In this document: positions 1 to 6,663 of the stretch, one piece after another
Layout: each line of letters begins with the position of its first letter
How positions within the stretch are numbered: the stretch's first letter is position 1
From: JAYTXL01 sp043742955
Lineage (GTDB): Bacteria > Verrucomicrobiota > Verrucomicrobiia > Limisphaerales > JAYTXL01
DNA length: 19,842 nucleotides
Assembly (NCBI GenBank): GCA_043742955.1
Contig: JAYTXL010000069.1
Coordinates: forward strand, 1 to 19,842
Direction: 5' to 3'
Program-made: the position numbers and the translations under genes
Notes under the pieces: generated by a model
What the model saw: the letters and a program-made list of their open reading frames with translations, nothing else
Told to the model about the DNA's origin: nothing
Databases searched by the model: none

Positions 1-28
1 CCTGGTGGCTCTGGGCTCCGCTAAGGCG

Positions 29-100
29 GACTCTAACCCACGTTCCAACGGCCCGTCACCCACGCTAATCCAACCAAACTCAAGCCATAGGGTCTAGGCC
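29..100 (+). other. weak attC-like site (cassette boundary)
   Basis: The right end is the 11-base block GGGTCTAGGCC at 90-100, repeated exactly at 550-560. The left partner would be the CTCTAACCC stretch at about 31-39, which pairs with the right end only with a bulge and a mismatch. The inner part does not fold convincingly. The call rests mainly on the identical right block and on the start codon of the next gene 11 bases further on. Confidence 0.25.
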
Positions 101-111
101 GCTTCACGCTC

Positions 112-486
112 ATGTTCCAGATTCACACGAAGAAGGATGCGGAGAGTGTTCGCGAGGCGCTGCGCCGGTTGATTGCTGATCGTGACCGCGCTAAAGGCAG
201 CATCGCGGGAGATACATTCTGTCTGAATCCCAAGCCGCGTCGCAAGGGCGTTCCAGTCACGCTTCGCGGTCGCATTGTGCCTGAGCGCGAGGGCACGCTG
301 GTTTCTGCGTGGCCATTCCCGCACTGGATGATGATTGCTTGGATTCCGATTTGGTGCTGGTTCTGTTTGCAGTTGGTTCACGCGCCGATGTGGTTCATCA
401 TTCTTGGGCTGGTCGTGTGTGCGGTCAGCTTCGTTATCGAGACTCGCAGAGGTTATGATTTGCTCAGAGAGATTGACGCGGCCTAA
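112..486 (+). CDS. small two-helix membrane protein, orphan, cassette-like
   Basis: This 124-residue protein belongs to no family I recognise. Residues 1-65 are charged and basic. Two hydrophobic helices follow at about 70-90 and 92-109, rich in Trp and Cys (IWCWFCLQLV), joined by a short turn, then a short charged tail. It is probably an inner-membrane hairpin with a cytoplasmic N-terminal part. The ATG lies 11 bases after a conserved GGGTCTAGGCC block. The TAA stop lies inside GCCTAAC (481-487), the first arm of the following attC-like repeat. That fit of gene to repeat is typical of integron cassettes, which often encode small unknown membrane proteins. No clear ribosome binding site is visible. 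The minus-strand frame across the same bases has low-complexity composition and I treat it as a shadow. Confidence 0.6.
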   Translation: MFQIHTKKDAESVREALRRLIADRDRAKGSIAGDTFCLNPKPRRKGVPVTLRGRIVPEREGTLVSAWPFPHWMMIAWIPIWCWFCLQLVHAPMWFIILGLVVCAVSFVIETRRGYDLLREIDAA

Positions 487-560
487 CCATGCGCTAACCC
501 GGCCTGACGCCAGGGTTTGCAATCCATGCGTCCCGCGTGCCGGGTCGCTGGGTCTAGGCC
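480..560 (+). other. attC-like recombination site candidate
   Basis: This 81-base imperfect inverted repeat lies between two small genes. The left arm GGCCTAACC (480-488) pairs with the right arm GGGTCTAGGCC (550-560), leaving one extra base. A second inner arm, ACCCGGC, pairs with GCCGGGT, and a further GACGC/GCGTC pair lies inside. The left arm fits the RYYYAAC inverse-core consensus of integron attC sites, and the length is within the usual attC range. The right arm deviates from the GTTRRRY core, reading GTCTAGGC. The upstream gene stops inside the left arm. Confidence 0.45.
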
Positions 561-590
561 ACTGCTAGCGTCACCCGCAAATTACGTAAG

Positions 591-1016
591 ATGATCTCCT
601 TTGAAGAACATGTAGAGCTTTGCAAATACTTTCAATTCGAGCGTTTGAAGCAACTTGTGATCGAAGAAAGTAGTGATCTTGAGCGAGATATTATTTTAAC
701 ATCGACGTTTTTTATCCTCGATACAGAGGTTAAGGCAGATTATTTGGATACTTTGAAGTGGGGCGAATACTATCTGGACTTTATCTCCACCCATTCAGCC
801 TTGCCACCTGAGCAAAGTAAGCCTCGAAGCGACATTTTGAAGCGCATGGCTATCATTTACGAAAACTGCGATATGTTTGACCATGCACTATGGATTTGCG
901 ATGTTGCTGCTTGCTTTAGCATCCATAATGACGGGACACGAGGAGGCTTCTTGGGCAGACGAAAGCGCATTGAAAAGCGACGCAAAGAACATGACGAAGA
1001 ACTACAATCCACCTAG
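591..1016 (+). CDS. orphan soluble protein, cassette-like, AT-rich
   Basis: This 141-residue protein is of unknown family. It looks soluble and mostly helical, with acidic and aromatic stretches (ELCKYFQFERLKQLV) in the first half. The C-terminus is strongly basic and charged (RRKRIEKRRKEHDEE). There is no signal peptide, no membrane helix and no recognisable catalytic motif. The helix pattern could suit a repeat-type or immunity-like fold, but that is only a guess. Base composition is clearly more AT-rich than all neighbours, with frequent AT-ending codons, which points to recent acquisition. It starts 30 bases after the second GGGTCTAGGCC block. Its TAG stop directly touches a GCCTAAC motif at 1017-1023. 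This matches integron cassette layout. Confidence 0.65.
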   Translation: MISFEEHVELCKYFQFERLKQLVIEESSDLERDIILTSTFFILDTEVKADYLDTLKWGEYYLDFISTHSALPPEQSKPRSDILKRMAIIYENCDMFDHALWICDVAACFSIHNDGTRGGFLGRRKRIEKRRKEHDEELQST

Positions 1017-1038
1017 GCCTAACACCCAAGCGCTGCAG
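1014..1038 (+). other. attC left half-site candidate
   Basis: GCCTAAC at 1017-1023 follows the stop codon of the upstream gene immediately. It is followed by a perfect 12-base palindrome GCGCTGCAGCGC (1030-1041 region) and then CCAACCC. It resembles the left half of the site at 480-560, but no matching right arm is found downstream. The convergent small membrane-protein gene ends inside it. Confidence 0.25.
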
Positions 1039-1186
1039 CGCCCAACCCGCCAGAGAGTGCTGCAACGATCACGCTGATCAACAGGACCACAATCCCTTTC
1101 GCCACTTGCCCAACAACCATTTGGCCCAACCCCCCAATGCAGCACAGGCTCAAAATCGCGACCAACGCAAGCTCCGTACGCCCCAT
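1019..1186 (-). CDS. small TM2-like membrane protein
   Basis: This 55-residue, very hydrophobic protein has two membrane segments, at about 5-22 and 31-52. They are joined by GGLGQMVVGQVAKGI, which matches the G-x-G-Q...G-Q-x-x-K-G-I turn of TM2-type membrane proteins. The role of these proteins is generally unknown. I chose the ATG at 1186 because AAGG sits seven bases upstream. The frame stays open upstream to a TTG at 1252, which would give 77 residues starting MPAKPGIATFS, but no ribosome binding site precedes it. The gene follows the large terminase by 18-84 bases on the same strand, so it is probably the last gene of that operon. Its TAG stop lies in the GCCTAAC motif next to the convergent gene's stop. 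Confidence 0.55.
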   Translation of the reverse strand: MGRTELALVAILSLCCIGGLGQMVVGQVAKGIVVLLISVIVAALSGGLGAAALGC

Positions 1187-1270
1187 CACCCAACCTTGCC
1201 GGGAATGAAACGGATTGATGCTAAACGTAGCGATGCCCGGCTTGGCTGGCAATCGTGGAATGCGACAGCC

Positions 1271-2611
1271 TCACAGCCACACCTCACCCCGACGGCGCAT
1301 GAAGTGCTCGCGGCCATGTGTATTTATGATCTGAAATCCGCCAACGGGTAACGTCGGCATCATCGCGCCTAGCACAGCGTCGGCTCGGTCGGGACTGGGC
1401 AGGCCGCGCCCGCCCAGGTCGGATTTACTTTCGAGTTGCAGCCGCCCTTTGCTGTCGGGCCAGCCCCGACGCCCCGTGAGTTGCGCAATAAGCTCCGGAT
1501 CGTTCGGAAGGATGATCTGCCCGCGCTCAATCTGGGTTCGCCCCCCGTACCAGATTTCCGCGCCTTTGTTCGCGTAGGCGTCCGGCTTGGCGGCTGATGA
1601 GCCGTTATTGACATGGCAAATCGGCCACTTGCTTTCCGCCAACCGGTGAAGGATAGGAAGCCCAAGCCCGCCAGAGTCACCTGAGATTTGATACGACTTC
1701 AATCCTTGCTCGCGAAAAAGCATGATGAACCGGCCCACCGCTTTCATCGTATCTTGCTCGCGCCACGCGGAAACAACTTGCACTCGGTTGCCACGGCGCA
1801 CGGCCAAAACATTTTCATCCCCACCCGCAGCGAAATCACAAAACGCAGCCACTTCCCCGTTCTCGGCGAACGGCGGCGGACCGGCAAGGTTGCGCTCCAC
1901 AAACTGCAACGGAATCACGCAACCGTCGGCGTCCCCGCTCATAAACTCGCCGAAGATCATGCTCTGAATCAGCGGATGCTCGCGCCCGTATTTTTCAATC
2001 TGCGAGTCAATCAGTTTTTGGGAGATGTGCGGGCAATCGAAAGCCGTGACGACGTGTTGCTGAAAATGCTTCCGTCGTGAGTGAAACGCGGCGTAAAAAA
2101 ATCCCGAGCAGCCACCCGGCGATGACATGCACAAAAACCGTGTTGGCTGGCAGCGTTCAATCGCTTCAAATATCTGGTCCGGAATGGATTTCGCTTCGTC
2201 GGCAATAACCAGCAGGTGCAGATTATGCCATCCTTCAAACTTCCCCGCTTCATCGGTGGCGAAACCGAAAATCCTGCTGCCATTCGCCAGCGTCACTTCG
2301 GTTGAGTTGAACACCCCTCCCGGAAACTTGCCTGCATACTGGCGCAAGGTCGGGAATAGTTGCTCGCTGACTTGGCGAAATACCGATGCGGTGCAAATCG
2401 TCAGGCTGCCGGGAAATGCCGATGCGTGCCACAACGCCAAGCTCGCAGCCACCACGGACGTTTTTCCGCTGCCATTGGCCGCTCGCAGTACGACCGCGCC
2501 GGGCATGTCCAAGTCATAAAGCACGCGCTCTTGCCACGGGTATAGTTTCACGCCCAAGACGCCAAGGGCGAAACCGACGGGCGTTGTCAGGTAGTCTGCG
2601 GCGGTGGGCAT
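1271..2611 (-). CDS. terL: phage terminase large subunit
   Basis: This 446-residue protein is an ATP-driven DNA packaging motor with a nuclease domain. The ATPase part shows Walker A RAANGSGKT (43-51), Walker B LLVIADEA (133-140, D138/E139) and coupling motif MSSPGG (162-167). The nuclease part shows CDFAAGGDEN (D259), SGDSGGLG (D312) and SPDRADAVLGA (D408/D411), the acidic residues expected of the RNase H-like domain. Length is normal and all key motifs are present, so it could be active. The ATG has GAGG ten bases upstream, and the start lies 25 bases inside the preceding DUF5681 gene, which suggests translational coupling. In a complete prophage a portal gene would usually follow. Here a tiny membrane protein and a convergent gene follow instead. 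Confidence 0.85.
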   Translation of the reverse strand: MPTAADYLTTPVGFALGVLGVKLYPWQERVLYDLDMPGAVVLRAANGSGKTSVVAASLALWHASAFPGSLTICTASVFRQVSEQLFPTLRQYAGKFPGGVFNSTEVTLANGSRIFGFATDEAGKFEGWHNLHLLVIADEAKSIPDQIFEAIERCQPTRFLCMSSPGGCSGFFYAAFHSRRKHFQQHVVTAFDCPHISQKLIDSQIEKYGREHPLIQSMIFGEFMSGDADGCVIPLQFVERNLAGPPPFAENGEVAAFCDFAAGGDENVLAVRRGNRVQVVSAWREQDTMKAVGRFIMLFREQGLKSYQISGDSGGLGLPILHRLAESKWPICHVNNGSSAAKPDAYANKGAEIWYGGRTQIERGQIILPNDPELIAQLTGRRGWPDSKGRLQLESKSDLGGRGLPSPDRADAVLGAMMPTLPVGGFQIINTHGREHFMRRRGEVWL

Positions 2612-2979
2612 AATGATTTTTCCTCGTAGCGTCTGCGGGCGTCCGCGATTTCTCCCAAAACCTGCGGCGACACGCAGACGGAAGTTCGCCGGTCGCTGGC
2701 GTCAACGTGGACCGAGAAAAAGCCGGTCGGCTTGTGTCCGTCCAAACGCTCGAAAAGCAACCTGGCTGCGCTCACGTCGCCCGCGATAGCAGCGTCAACG
2801 AGGGTCCGGGCCACGGCATCAAGCCTGTCCGGCTCTTTCGTCAACAGCCGTTGCAACGCCGAAGCGAGGCTGACGGCACCCTTGCGCTTGCCCGCTGGGT
2901 TGCCAGATTGCCCCTTGCGCCAAAGGCGGGGGCCGCGTTTGGTGGCTGGGGCCGTGGTCGTGTCATGTGTTGTGTTCAT
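2587..2979 (-). CDS. DUF5681 protein, possible small terminase subunit
   Basis: This 130-residue protein carries the signature GQSGNPAGKRKGA (23-35), the hallmark of DUF5681 proteins found beside large terminases in phage-related elements. A helical region follows at about 40-82 (LQRLLTKEPDRLDAVARTL), then a variable tail. The position just before terL and the 25-base overlap with it suggest a DNA-recognition or terminase-partner role. That role is inferred, not demonstrated for this family. The reading frame is open upstream to 3309, but that part is low-complexity and crosses a strong hairpin and the end of the DUF3987 gene. I therefore place the start at the ATG at 2979, which has GGA eight bases upstream. 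Confidence 0.7.
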   Translation of the reverse strand: MNTTHDTTTAPATKRGPRLWRKGQSGNPAGKRKGAVSLASALQRLLTKEPDRLDAVARTLVDAAIAGDVSAARLLFERLDGHKPTGFFSVHVDASDRRTSVCVSPQVLGEIADARRRYEEKSLCPPPQTT

Positions 2980-3048
2980 ATTTTCATCCGGTTGTTTTGG
3001 ACGTGGCCCGGTCGTAGCGGTTTGGAACCGCCATTGATTGCGCCTATT

Positions 3049-3073
3049 CCCAAAACTCCCAAAACTCCCAAAA
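3049..3073. repeat. tandem 9-base repeat
   Basis: CCCAAAACT occurs in tandem at 3049-3057 and 3058-3066, followed by a partial third copy (CCCAAAAG) that forms the left arm of the hairpin at 3063-3091. It lies in the 136-base gap between the DUF3987 gene and the DUF5681 gene. Confidence 0.8.
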
Positions 3074-3091
3074 GAGGGTCTTTTGGGAGTT
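3063..3091 (-). terminator. strong hairpin, probable terminator between replication and packaging genes
   Basis: A perfect 13-base-pair stem (3063-3075 with 3079-3091) has a three-base GGG loop. Read on the minus strand, the stem ends in GGGAGTTTT, so a short T-tract follows. It lies 25 bases after the stop of the DUF3987 gene and 84 bases before the DUF5681 start. It would separate transcription of the replication genes from the terminase genes, or act as a partial terminator. Confidence 0.6.
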
Positions 3092-3115
3092 CTGTCACTT
3101 CTGACGCGTGCCTTT

Positions 3116-4681
3116 TCATCGTGCGAGGCTTGATAGACGGAGGACTTCGCTGGGGCGTCCGCCCGTTTCCACGCGCTCCACGGTGAACCGTTCCGGGAAT
3201 TGGCCGGCAAGTGTGCGGACTTCTTGCAGCTCGAAGCCGTGGCTCTTGTCGAGGTTGCGAAGGGTTTCCTTGCCGCCCGGCTTGACGGCAAGGATGGTCT
3301 GAAGTTCATCGGCTCGCCCGGCTCGTTTCTGCATTCGCGCGGCGTTGGTAATCTGGAGAGAAGAACGGGCGCACCAGCGCATTATTTCCACTGCACGCGC
3401 GGCTTGATCCCCGGTAAGTTCGCAGGCTTCGGGGTCATCGGCCACGCACAGCGTGATGGCTAGACGCATGGCGTTCTCCCGCCAGCGGCCAAGCTCTGCT
3501 TCGATGTCTCGGAATTCACCGAGCCGGTAACGCACGCTCTCGTTGTGGAACTGGCGGAAGTTCTCGCGAGCTTCGGGCGTGCAAGTGATGCGGTGCGGAC
3601 TGTCAGCCAGTAATTCGCGCCGCGCGAGGATGCCGCGAATGAGTTGGTTGTAATTCGCATCAGTTGCTTGGCCGATGCTTCGATGGATGCCGTCATCTTC
3701 GAGCGGCTGCGTCTCCACAATGAACGTGATCATACGGGCTGTCATGCCACGCTCAAAGGCTTCTTCGTTGCCCATGAGTTCGCTGAGGATTGACGGTTGC
3801 ACCATCAAGAGCATGGAGAGGCAGGGTTTGATCTGGCAGACGCCACGCCCGATACGGTCGCTCCGCCACGGCTCCACGCTATAACCGGACAAATAAAGGT
3901 CAAGGTCTGCCGCTTCGCCCTTCGTGTATTTGCCGAGCATGACGCGAACAGCCGCACCCGCTTCCGGTGAGTAGCAAAACAAGCCGAGGTTATTCCGTTT
4001 GAATTGTCGTTCCATAGCTTCGCTCGTGGCGTTGCCCAGCCAGTATGTCGGCATGGCGTCCAGGAGCGGCGTAATGGCATCAAGACGCTCGTTGGCCTGT
4101 TCCAACTCGCGCCGTGTGTCCGCCTTCTCCACTTCGCCCAGCGGACGCCGTTCCTTGCCCGTGCCTCCCTTGCCGGTGGCGAGTTCGTTCACCAGCATGA
4201 GCGCCCGCTTTTCGAGGACGGCTTTTTCCGCCTTCAATCCGGGGAGTTCGCTCTTTTTGAACCGCGCTTCGAGTTCAGCAGATACTTCCAGCAACGGACG
4301 CACTAACGGACTAGCGACACTGCCCTTTCCGGAGGACTTCGGCGCGGCGGGAATGATGTAGAGATTACCGAAGCAGTCTTTGCCGTCCACGGCTCCGGTG
4401 AGAGTAAAGGCATTGCCCAGCGAGCCGCTCAAGATACCGACGGCGCACATGGCGGGGAGTTCCACCGGGACGCGGTGAACGTCCGCAACATTCTCCACCA
4501 TTGCCCGCATGATTGGATTGAGTGCGTGAATCGGAAACGGCCCCGGCTCAATTTCTGCCACAGTCAAGGCTTGCAACGGCGTGGTATTGGGCGTAGGTTT
4601 TCCGGCAGTAAGATCGGTGTTGCGCGGTGAGCTTGCAAGAGCCGCCGCGCTTTTTATTTCGTCAAGGGTGAGTATTTTCAT
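3116..4681 (-). CDS. DUF3987 family ATPase (replication-associated)
   Basis: This 521-residue protein has the DUF3987 layout often found with primases in phages, satellites and integrative elements. The segment ALNPIMRAMVENVADVH (53-69) and AMCAVGILSGSLGNA (77-91) precede a Walker A-like PKSSGKGS (114-121). A long charged helical stretch, possibly coiled coil, spans about 130-203. The later part contains GRGVCQIKPCLSMLLMVQPS and GMTARMITF, typical of the family. These proteins are thought to be helicase or ATPase partners in element replication, though the biochemistry is poorly known. The gene starts 20 bases inside the end of the primase gene, so the two are coupled. The ATG at 4681 begins a well-formed N-terminus (MKILTLDEIK). 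Confidence 0.75.
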   Translation of the reverse strand: MKILTLDEIKSAAALASSPRNTDLTAGKPTPNTTPLQALTVAEIEPGPFPIHALNPIMRAMVENVADVHRVPVELPAMCAVGILSGSLGNAFTLTGAVDGKDCFGNLYIIPAAPKSSGKGSVASPLVRPLLEVSAELEARFKKSELPGLKAEKAVLEKRALMLVNELATGKGGTGKERRPLGEVEKADTRRELEQANERLDAITPLLDAMPTYWLGNATSEAMERQFKRNNLGLFCYSPEAGAAVRVMLGKYTKGEAADLDLYLSGYSVEPWRSDRIGRGVCQIKPCLSMLLMVQPSILSELMGNEEAFERGMTARMITFIVETQPLEDDGIHRSIGQATDANYNQLIRGILARRELLADSPHRITCTPEARENFRQFHNESVRYRLGEFRDIEAELGRWRENAMRLAITLCVADDPEACELTGDQAARAVEIMRWCARSSLQITNAARMQKRAGRADELQTILAVKPGGKETLRNLDKSHGFELQEVRTLAGQFPERFTVERVETGGRPSEVLRLSSLAR

Positions 4682-5687
4682 GGGTAGGGATAAGGTTTAG
4701 GAGTTCGTGAATTTGTGCGGGGTCAAGGCGGGTGCAATCGTTCAAATCCTTCACGGGCTGGCCGTCCGCCATTAGCAGGCCGGTGAAGTCGGCGGCGTCA
4801 ACGTGCGCGCCCACGGTGTCGAGTTGGTGTTTCCACCTTTGCGCGGCTTTGTGTCCGGCGCGGCTGGCGTCCGCGTGCGCCATGATACGGACTCGTTTGC
4901 CCGCAAAGAGCGGCAGGGCATCGGCGGGGATGGTGTTGCCCGCGCCCAGCATGGCGACGGCGGCGGTGTCGGCTTCGCGTCCGTGCGCGTGAATGAAGTG
5001 GTGAGCAGCGAGAATGTCCACGCCTTCACAAAACAGAATCACGCGGGCCGACTGCGCTTCGTTCACGCCCACGGGCCACGCGGCGCGGGAGCCGGGGAGC
5101 GTTTGCGCTTTCGCGCCGATGTTTTCCAATCGCTGGCCGTCCATTCGCCGGGCTTGGGCGTTCAATCGGGTTGAATCCGTCACAACCCACGCGGGGGAGT
5201 CTTTCCATTCCGTGAACCAAAGCAGGCCGCGCGCGGCCATGAGTTGCACGCCATCAAGGGAGACGTGACGGAGCTTGGCGAGCGCCTCCATGGCTGCTTC
5301 CTCTGTCCCTGCCGGGCTGGCAAGGGGCGAAGTGAGCAAGGGCCAGGATTTGCGTTGCTCCGCCTTCACCGCTTCGTTGTCGGCCTTCTCAGGGGTGCGG
5401 CGGCGGACTTGTGGCGCACTGGATGAACAGCCGCCCGCAAGTTTGATGAAGGCGCGGCAGGCGTCCGCGCGCGGCAGGCCCGTGGCGAGTTGGAAAAAAT
5501 CCACCGCGTCGCCGCTACCGCAACCGGTGAAGCAGTTGAACAGCGCGCCGTCCGCCGTGACGGAGAATGACGGGCCTTTGTCAGTATGGAATGGGCAACG
5601 GCAGGATTTGGACGGCTCGTTTTCAAATCCGAAATGCCTCCACAGGTAGTGAATTGTGAGCCGCTCCTTGGCTTGGGCGAGCGTCAC
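4662..5687 (-). CDS. CHC2 zinc-finger/Toprim DNA primase-like protein
   Basis: This 341-residue protein opens with a zinc finger of the CHC2 primase type: CPFH (C31, H34) and NCFTGCGSGD (C52, C56). A linker at about 85-135 leads to a Toprim-like region with LFCEGVDI (E221), MLGAGNTIP (246-254) and HADASRAG (271-278). KDLND (313-317) is typical of Toprim primases. It would make RNA primers for replication of the element, with the DUF3987 ATPase as partner. The second Toprim motif usually reads D-x-D; here the first Asp position is His, so activity may be altered. The start is GTG at 5687, overlapping the previous stop by four bases (GTGA). Confidence 0.75.
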   Translation of the reverse strand: MTLAQAKERLTIHYLWRHFGFENEPSKSCRCPFHTDKGPSFSVTADGALFNCFTGCGSGDAVDFFQLATGLPRADACRAFIKLAGGCSSSAPQVRRRTPEKADNEAVKAEQRKSWPLLTSPLASPAGTEEAAMEALAKLRHVSLDGVQLMAARGLLWFTEWKDSPAWVVTDSTRLNAQARRMDGQRLENIGAKAQTLPGSRAAWPVGVNEAQSARVILFCEGVDILAAHHFIHAHGREADTAAVAMLGAGNTIPADALPLFAGKRVRIMAHADASRAGHKAAQRWKHQLDTVGAHVDAADFTGLLMADGQPVKDLNDCTRLDPAQIHELLNLIPTHENTHP

Positions 5688-5971
5688 GGCATCACCTCGC
5701 TTGCAGATTTCGCACTCGCCGGCTTCGGCAAAACAGGACCGCGCCGCCGCTGGACGCGGAATTGTTCATTCATGTACGAATCCGCTTCGGCGATGCAAAT
5801 GCGCACTCGGCGTTTCCCGATGGCCAGATGGGGCAGGCCGGACTGGAGAAGTGAGTCGATTTTACGAGTCGAGAATCCCCAGCGTTCTGCGTAGCCGCGT
5901 TTGTCCGTGTATGGTGACGCCAGCTTTGGTTGGCCCATGGCGTTTTCGGGCACTGAATGGTTTTGATTCAT
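5684..5971 (-). CDS. excisionase-like small HTH protein
   Basis: This 95-residue protein has a winged-HTH/MerR-like DNA-binding segment at about 26-70: GYAERWGFSTRKIDSLL, then a wing IGKRRVRI and EADSYMNE. This is the pattern of AlpA/Xis-type excisionases and element regulators. It probably directs excision with the integrase, represses a promoter, or both. The tail RVQRRRGPVLPKP is basic and proline-rich. The ATG at 5971 is chosen over an in-frame TTG at 5989. The start codon lies within a 7-base inverted repeat that could be an operator. The gene overlaps the primase start by four bases, so it heads the replication operon. Confidence 0.65.
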   Translation of the reverse strand: MNQNHSVPENAMGQPKLASPYTDKRGYAERWGFSTRKIDSLLQSGLPHLAIGKRRVRICIAEADSYMNEQFRVQRRRGPVLPKPASAKSASEVMP

Positions 5972-5992
5972 TTGCCAGCAACCTAGCAAATG
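5969..5992. promoter_or_regulatory. inverted repeat over HTH gene start (operator candidate)
   Basis: CATTTGC (5969-5975) and GCAAATG (5986-5992) form a perfect 7-base inverted repeat with 10 bases between, overlapping the start codon of the HTH gene. The centre-to-centre spacing of 17 suits binding of an HTH dimer, so autoregulation is possible. This is inferred from symmetry and position only. Confidence 0.35.
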
Positions 5993-6022
5993 CGATTTTT
6001 AGGCAGCAAAATGCCAAAAACT

Positions 6023-6051
6023 AGCGAGTGAGGCTAATTTGAAAGCGAGTG
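6023..6051. repeat. two direct repeats AGCGAGTG spaced by 21 bases
   Basis: AGCGAGTG occurs at 6023-6030 and 6044-6051, a 21-base period equal to two helical turns, with a related GACGAGCGA about 15 bases on. It lies in the AT-rich 145-base gap upstream of the HTH-primase operon, between the HTH gene and the unknown gene. It could be an excisionase or regulator binding array, or iteron-like origin sequences. Confidence 0.4.
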
Positions 6052-6116
6052 CGGATTTGGGACGAGCGAAATCGAGTTGCGGGGGAGCGAAAAAAACCGA
6101 TTTGGCAAGAATTGTG

Positions 6117-6659
6117 TCAAGAGTGTTTTTTCGTGACGGAAGGGCTTATTGATTGATTCGTGCGGTTCAAAGCATTTTGCCGATTCGTTTTGCTGACATT
6201 CTGCGAATGCCACGAAAGGTAATCTCGCGCCGTCACCAGCCATTGCTGTTTGCCGGGGAAACCTCCATCGCGCCACGCTTTCAGGTGAAACGAAGCCCAT
6301 TCGTCAACTTCATCCGCCTTGGGTTCGTCCAGTCGCTTGCGCTGAATCGTTTCCTTGACGTGAACTTGCATGAAGTCGCGGAAACTTGTTTCCCTAACAG
6401 CCAAATTCTTGCCCTTCACAATCAGACGGAGAAAATCGTCGAGGGTTGCCGGAAACTGCGGTGGTAAACTAATTGAACCAAGCCTGCACCACTTCAATTC
6501 CTCAAGTGCGACACCTGCCTCGTTCCAAATGGCGAATGCTTGCTTCACCGCATCTGCGGGATTCTTGCGTTGTGTCGCGGCAGCCATGAGTGCGAGTTGA
6601 TCTCGCGTCGGAATTACGTCTGCCGTCTTCACAGTGTCGGCAGTTGGTTTTGATTTCAT
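6117..6659 (-). CDS. unknown element-encoded protein
   Basis: This 180-residue protein is of a family I do not recognise. It looks soluble. Residues 15-55 are helical (RDQLALMAAATQRKNP, ADAVKQAFAIWNEAG). A middle block FPATLDDFLRLIVKGK (69-84) precedes REtsfRDFMQVHVKETIQRKR-like charged helices. The tail is Ser/Thr/Asn/Lys-rich. There is no zinc finger, membrane segment or clear catalytic motif. It starts four bases after the integrase stop codon, so it is co-transcribed with the integrase and may assist recombination or its control. The ATG is the obvious start, although the ribosome binding site would lie inside the integrase end. Confidence 0.65.
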   Translation of the reverse strand: MKSKPTADTVKTADVIPTRDQLALMAAATQRKNPADAVKQAFAIWNEAGVALEELKWCRLGSISLPPQFPATLDDFLRLIVKGKNLAVRETSFRDFMQVHVKETIQRKRLDEPKADEVDEWASFHLKAWRDGGFPGKQQWLVTARDYLSWHSQNVSKTNRQNALNRTNQSISPSVTKKHS

Positions 6660-6663
6660 GGTG

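Noticed and set aside
94..522. 142-residue minus-strand frame across the first small gene
   Set aside because: It has low-complexity basic composition and no ribosome binding site; the plus-strand gene has good membrane helices and fits the cassette layout.
3049..3073. CRISPR-like array
   Set aside because: The repeats are 9 bases long with no spacers, and no cas gene is present in the window.
2980..3309. Upstream extension of the DUF5681 frame
   Set aside because: It crosses the strong hairpin and the 3' end of the DUF3987 gene, and gives FGSFGSFG and other low-complexity sequence.
6097..6120. Minus-strand TTGACA as a -35 box for the HTH operon
   Set aside because: No acceptable -10 box lies 16-18 bases downstream; the sequence there is a T-run.
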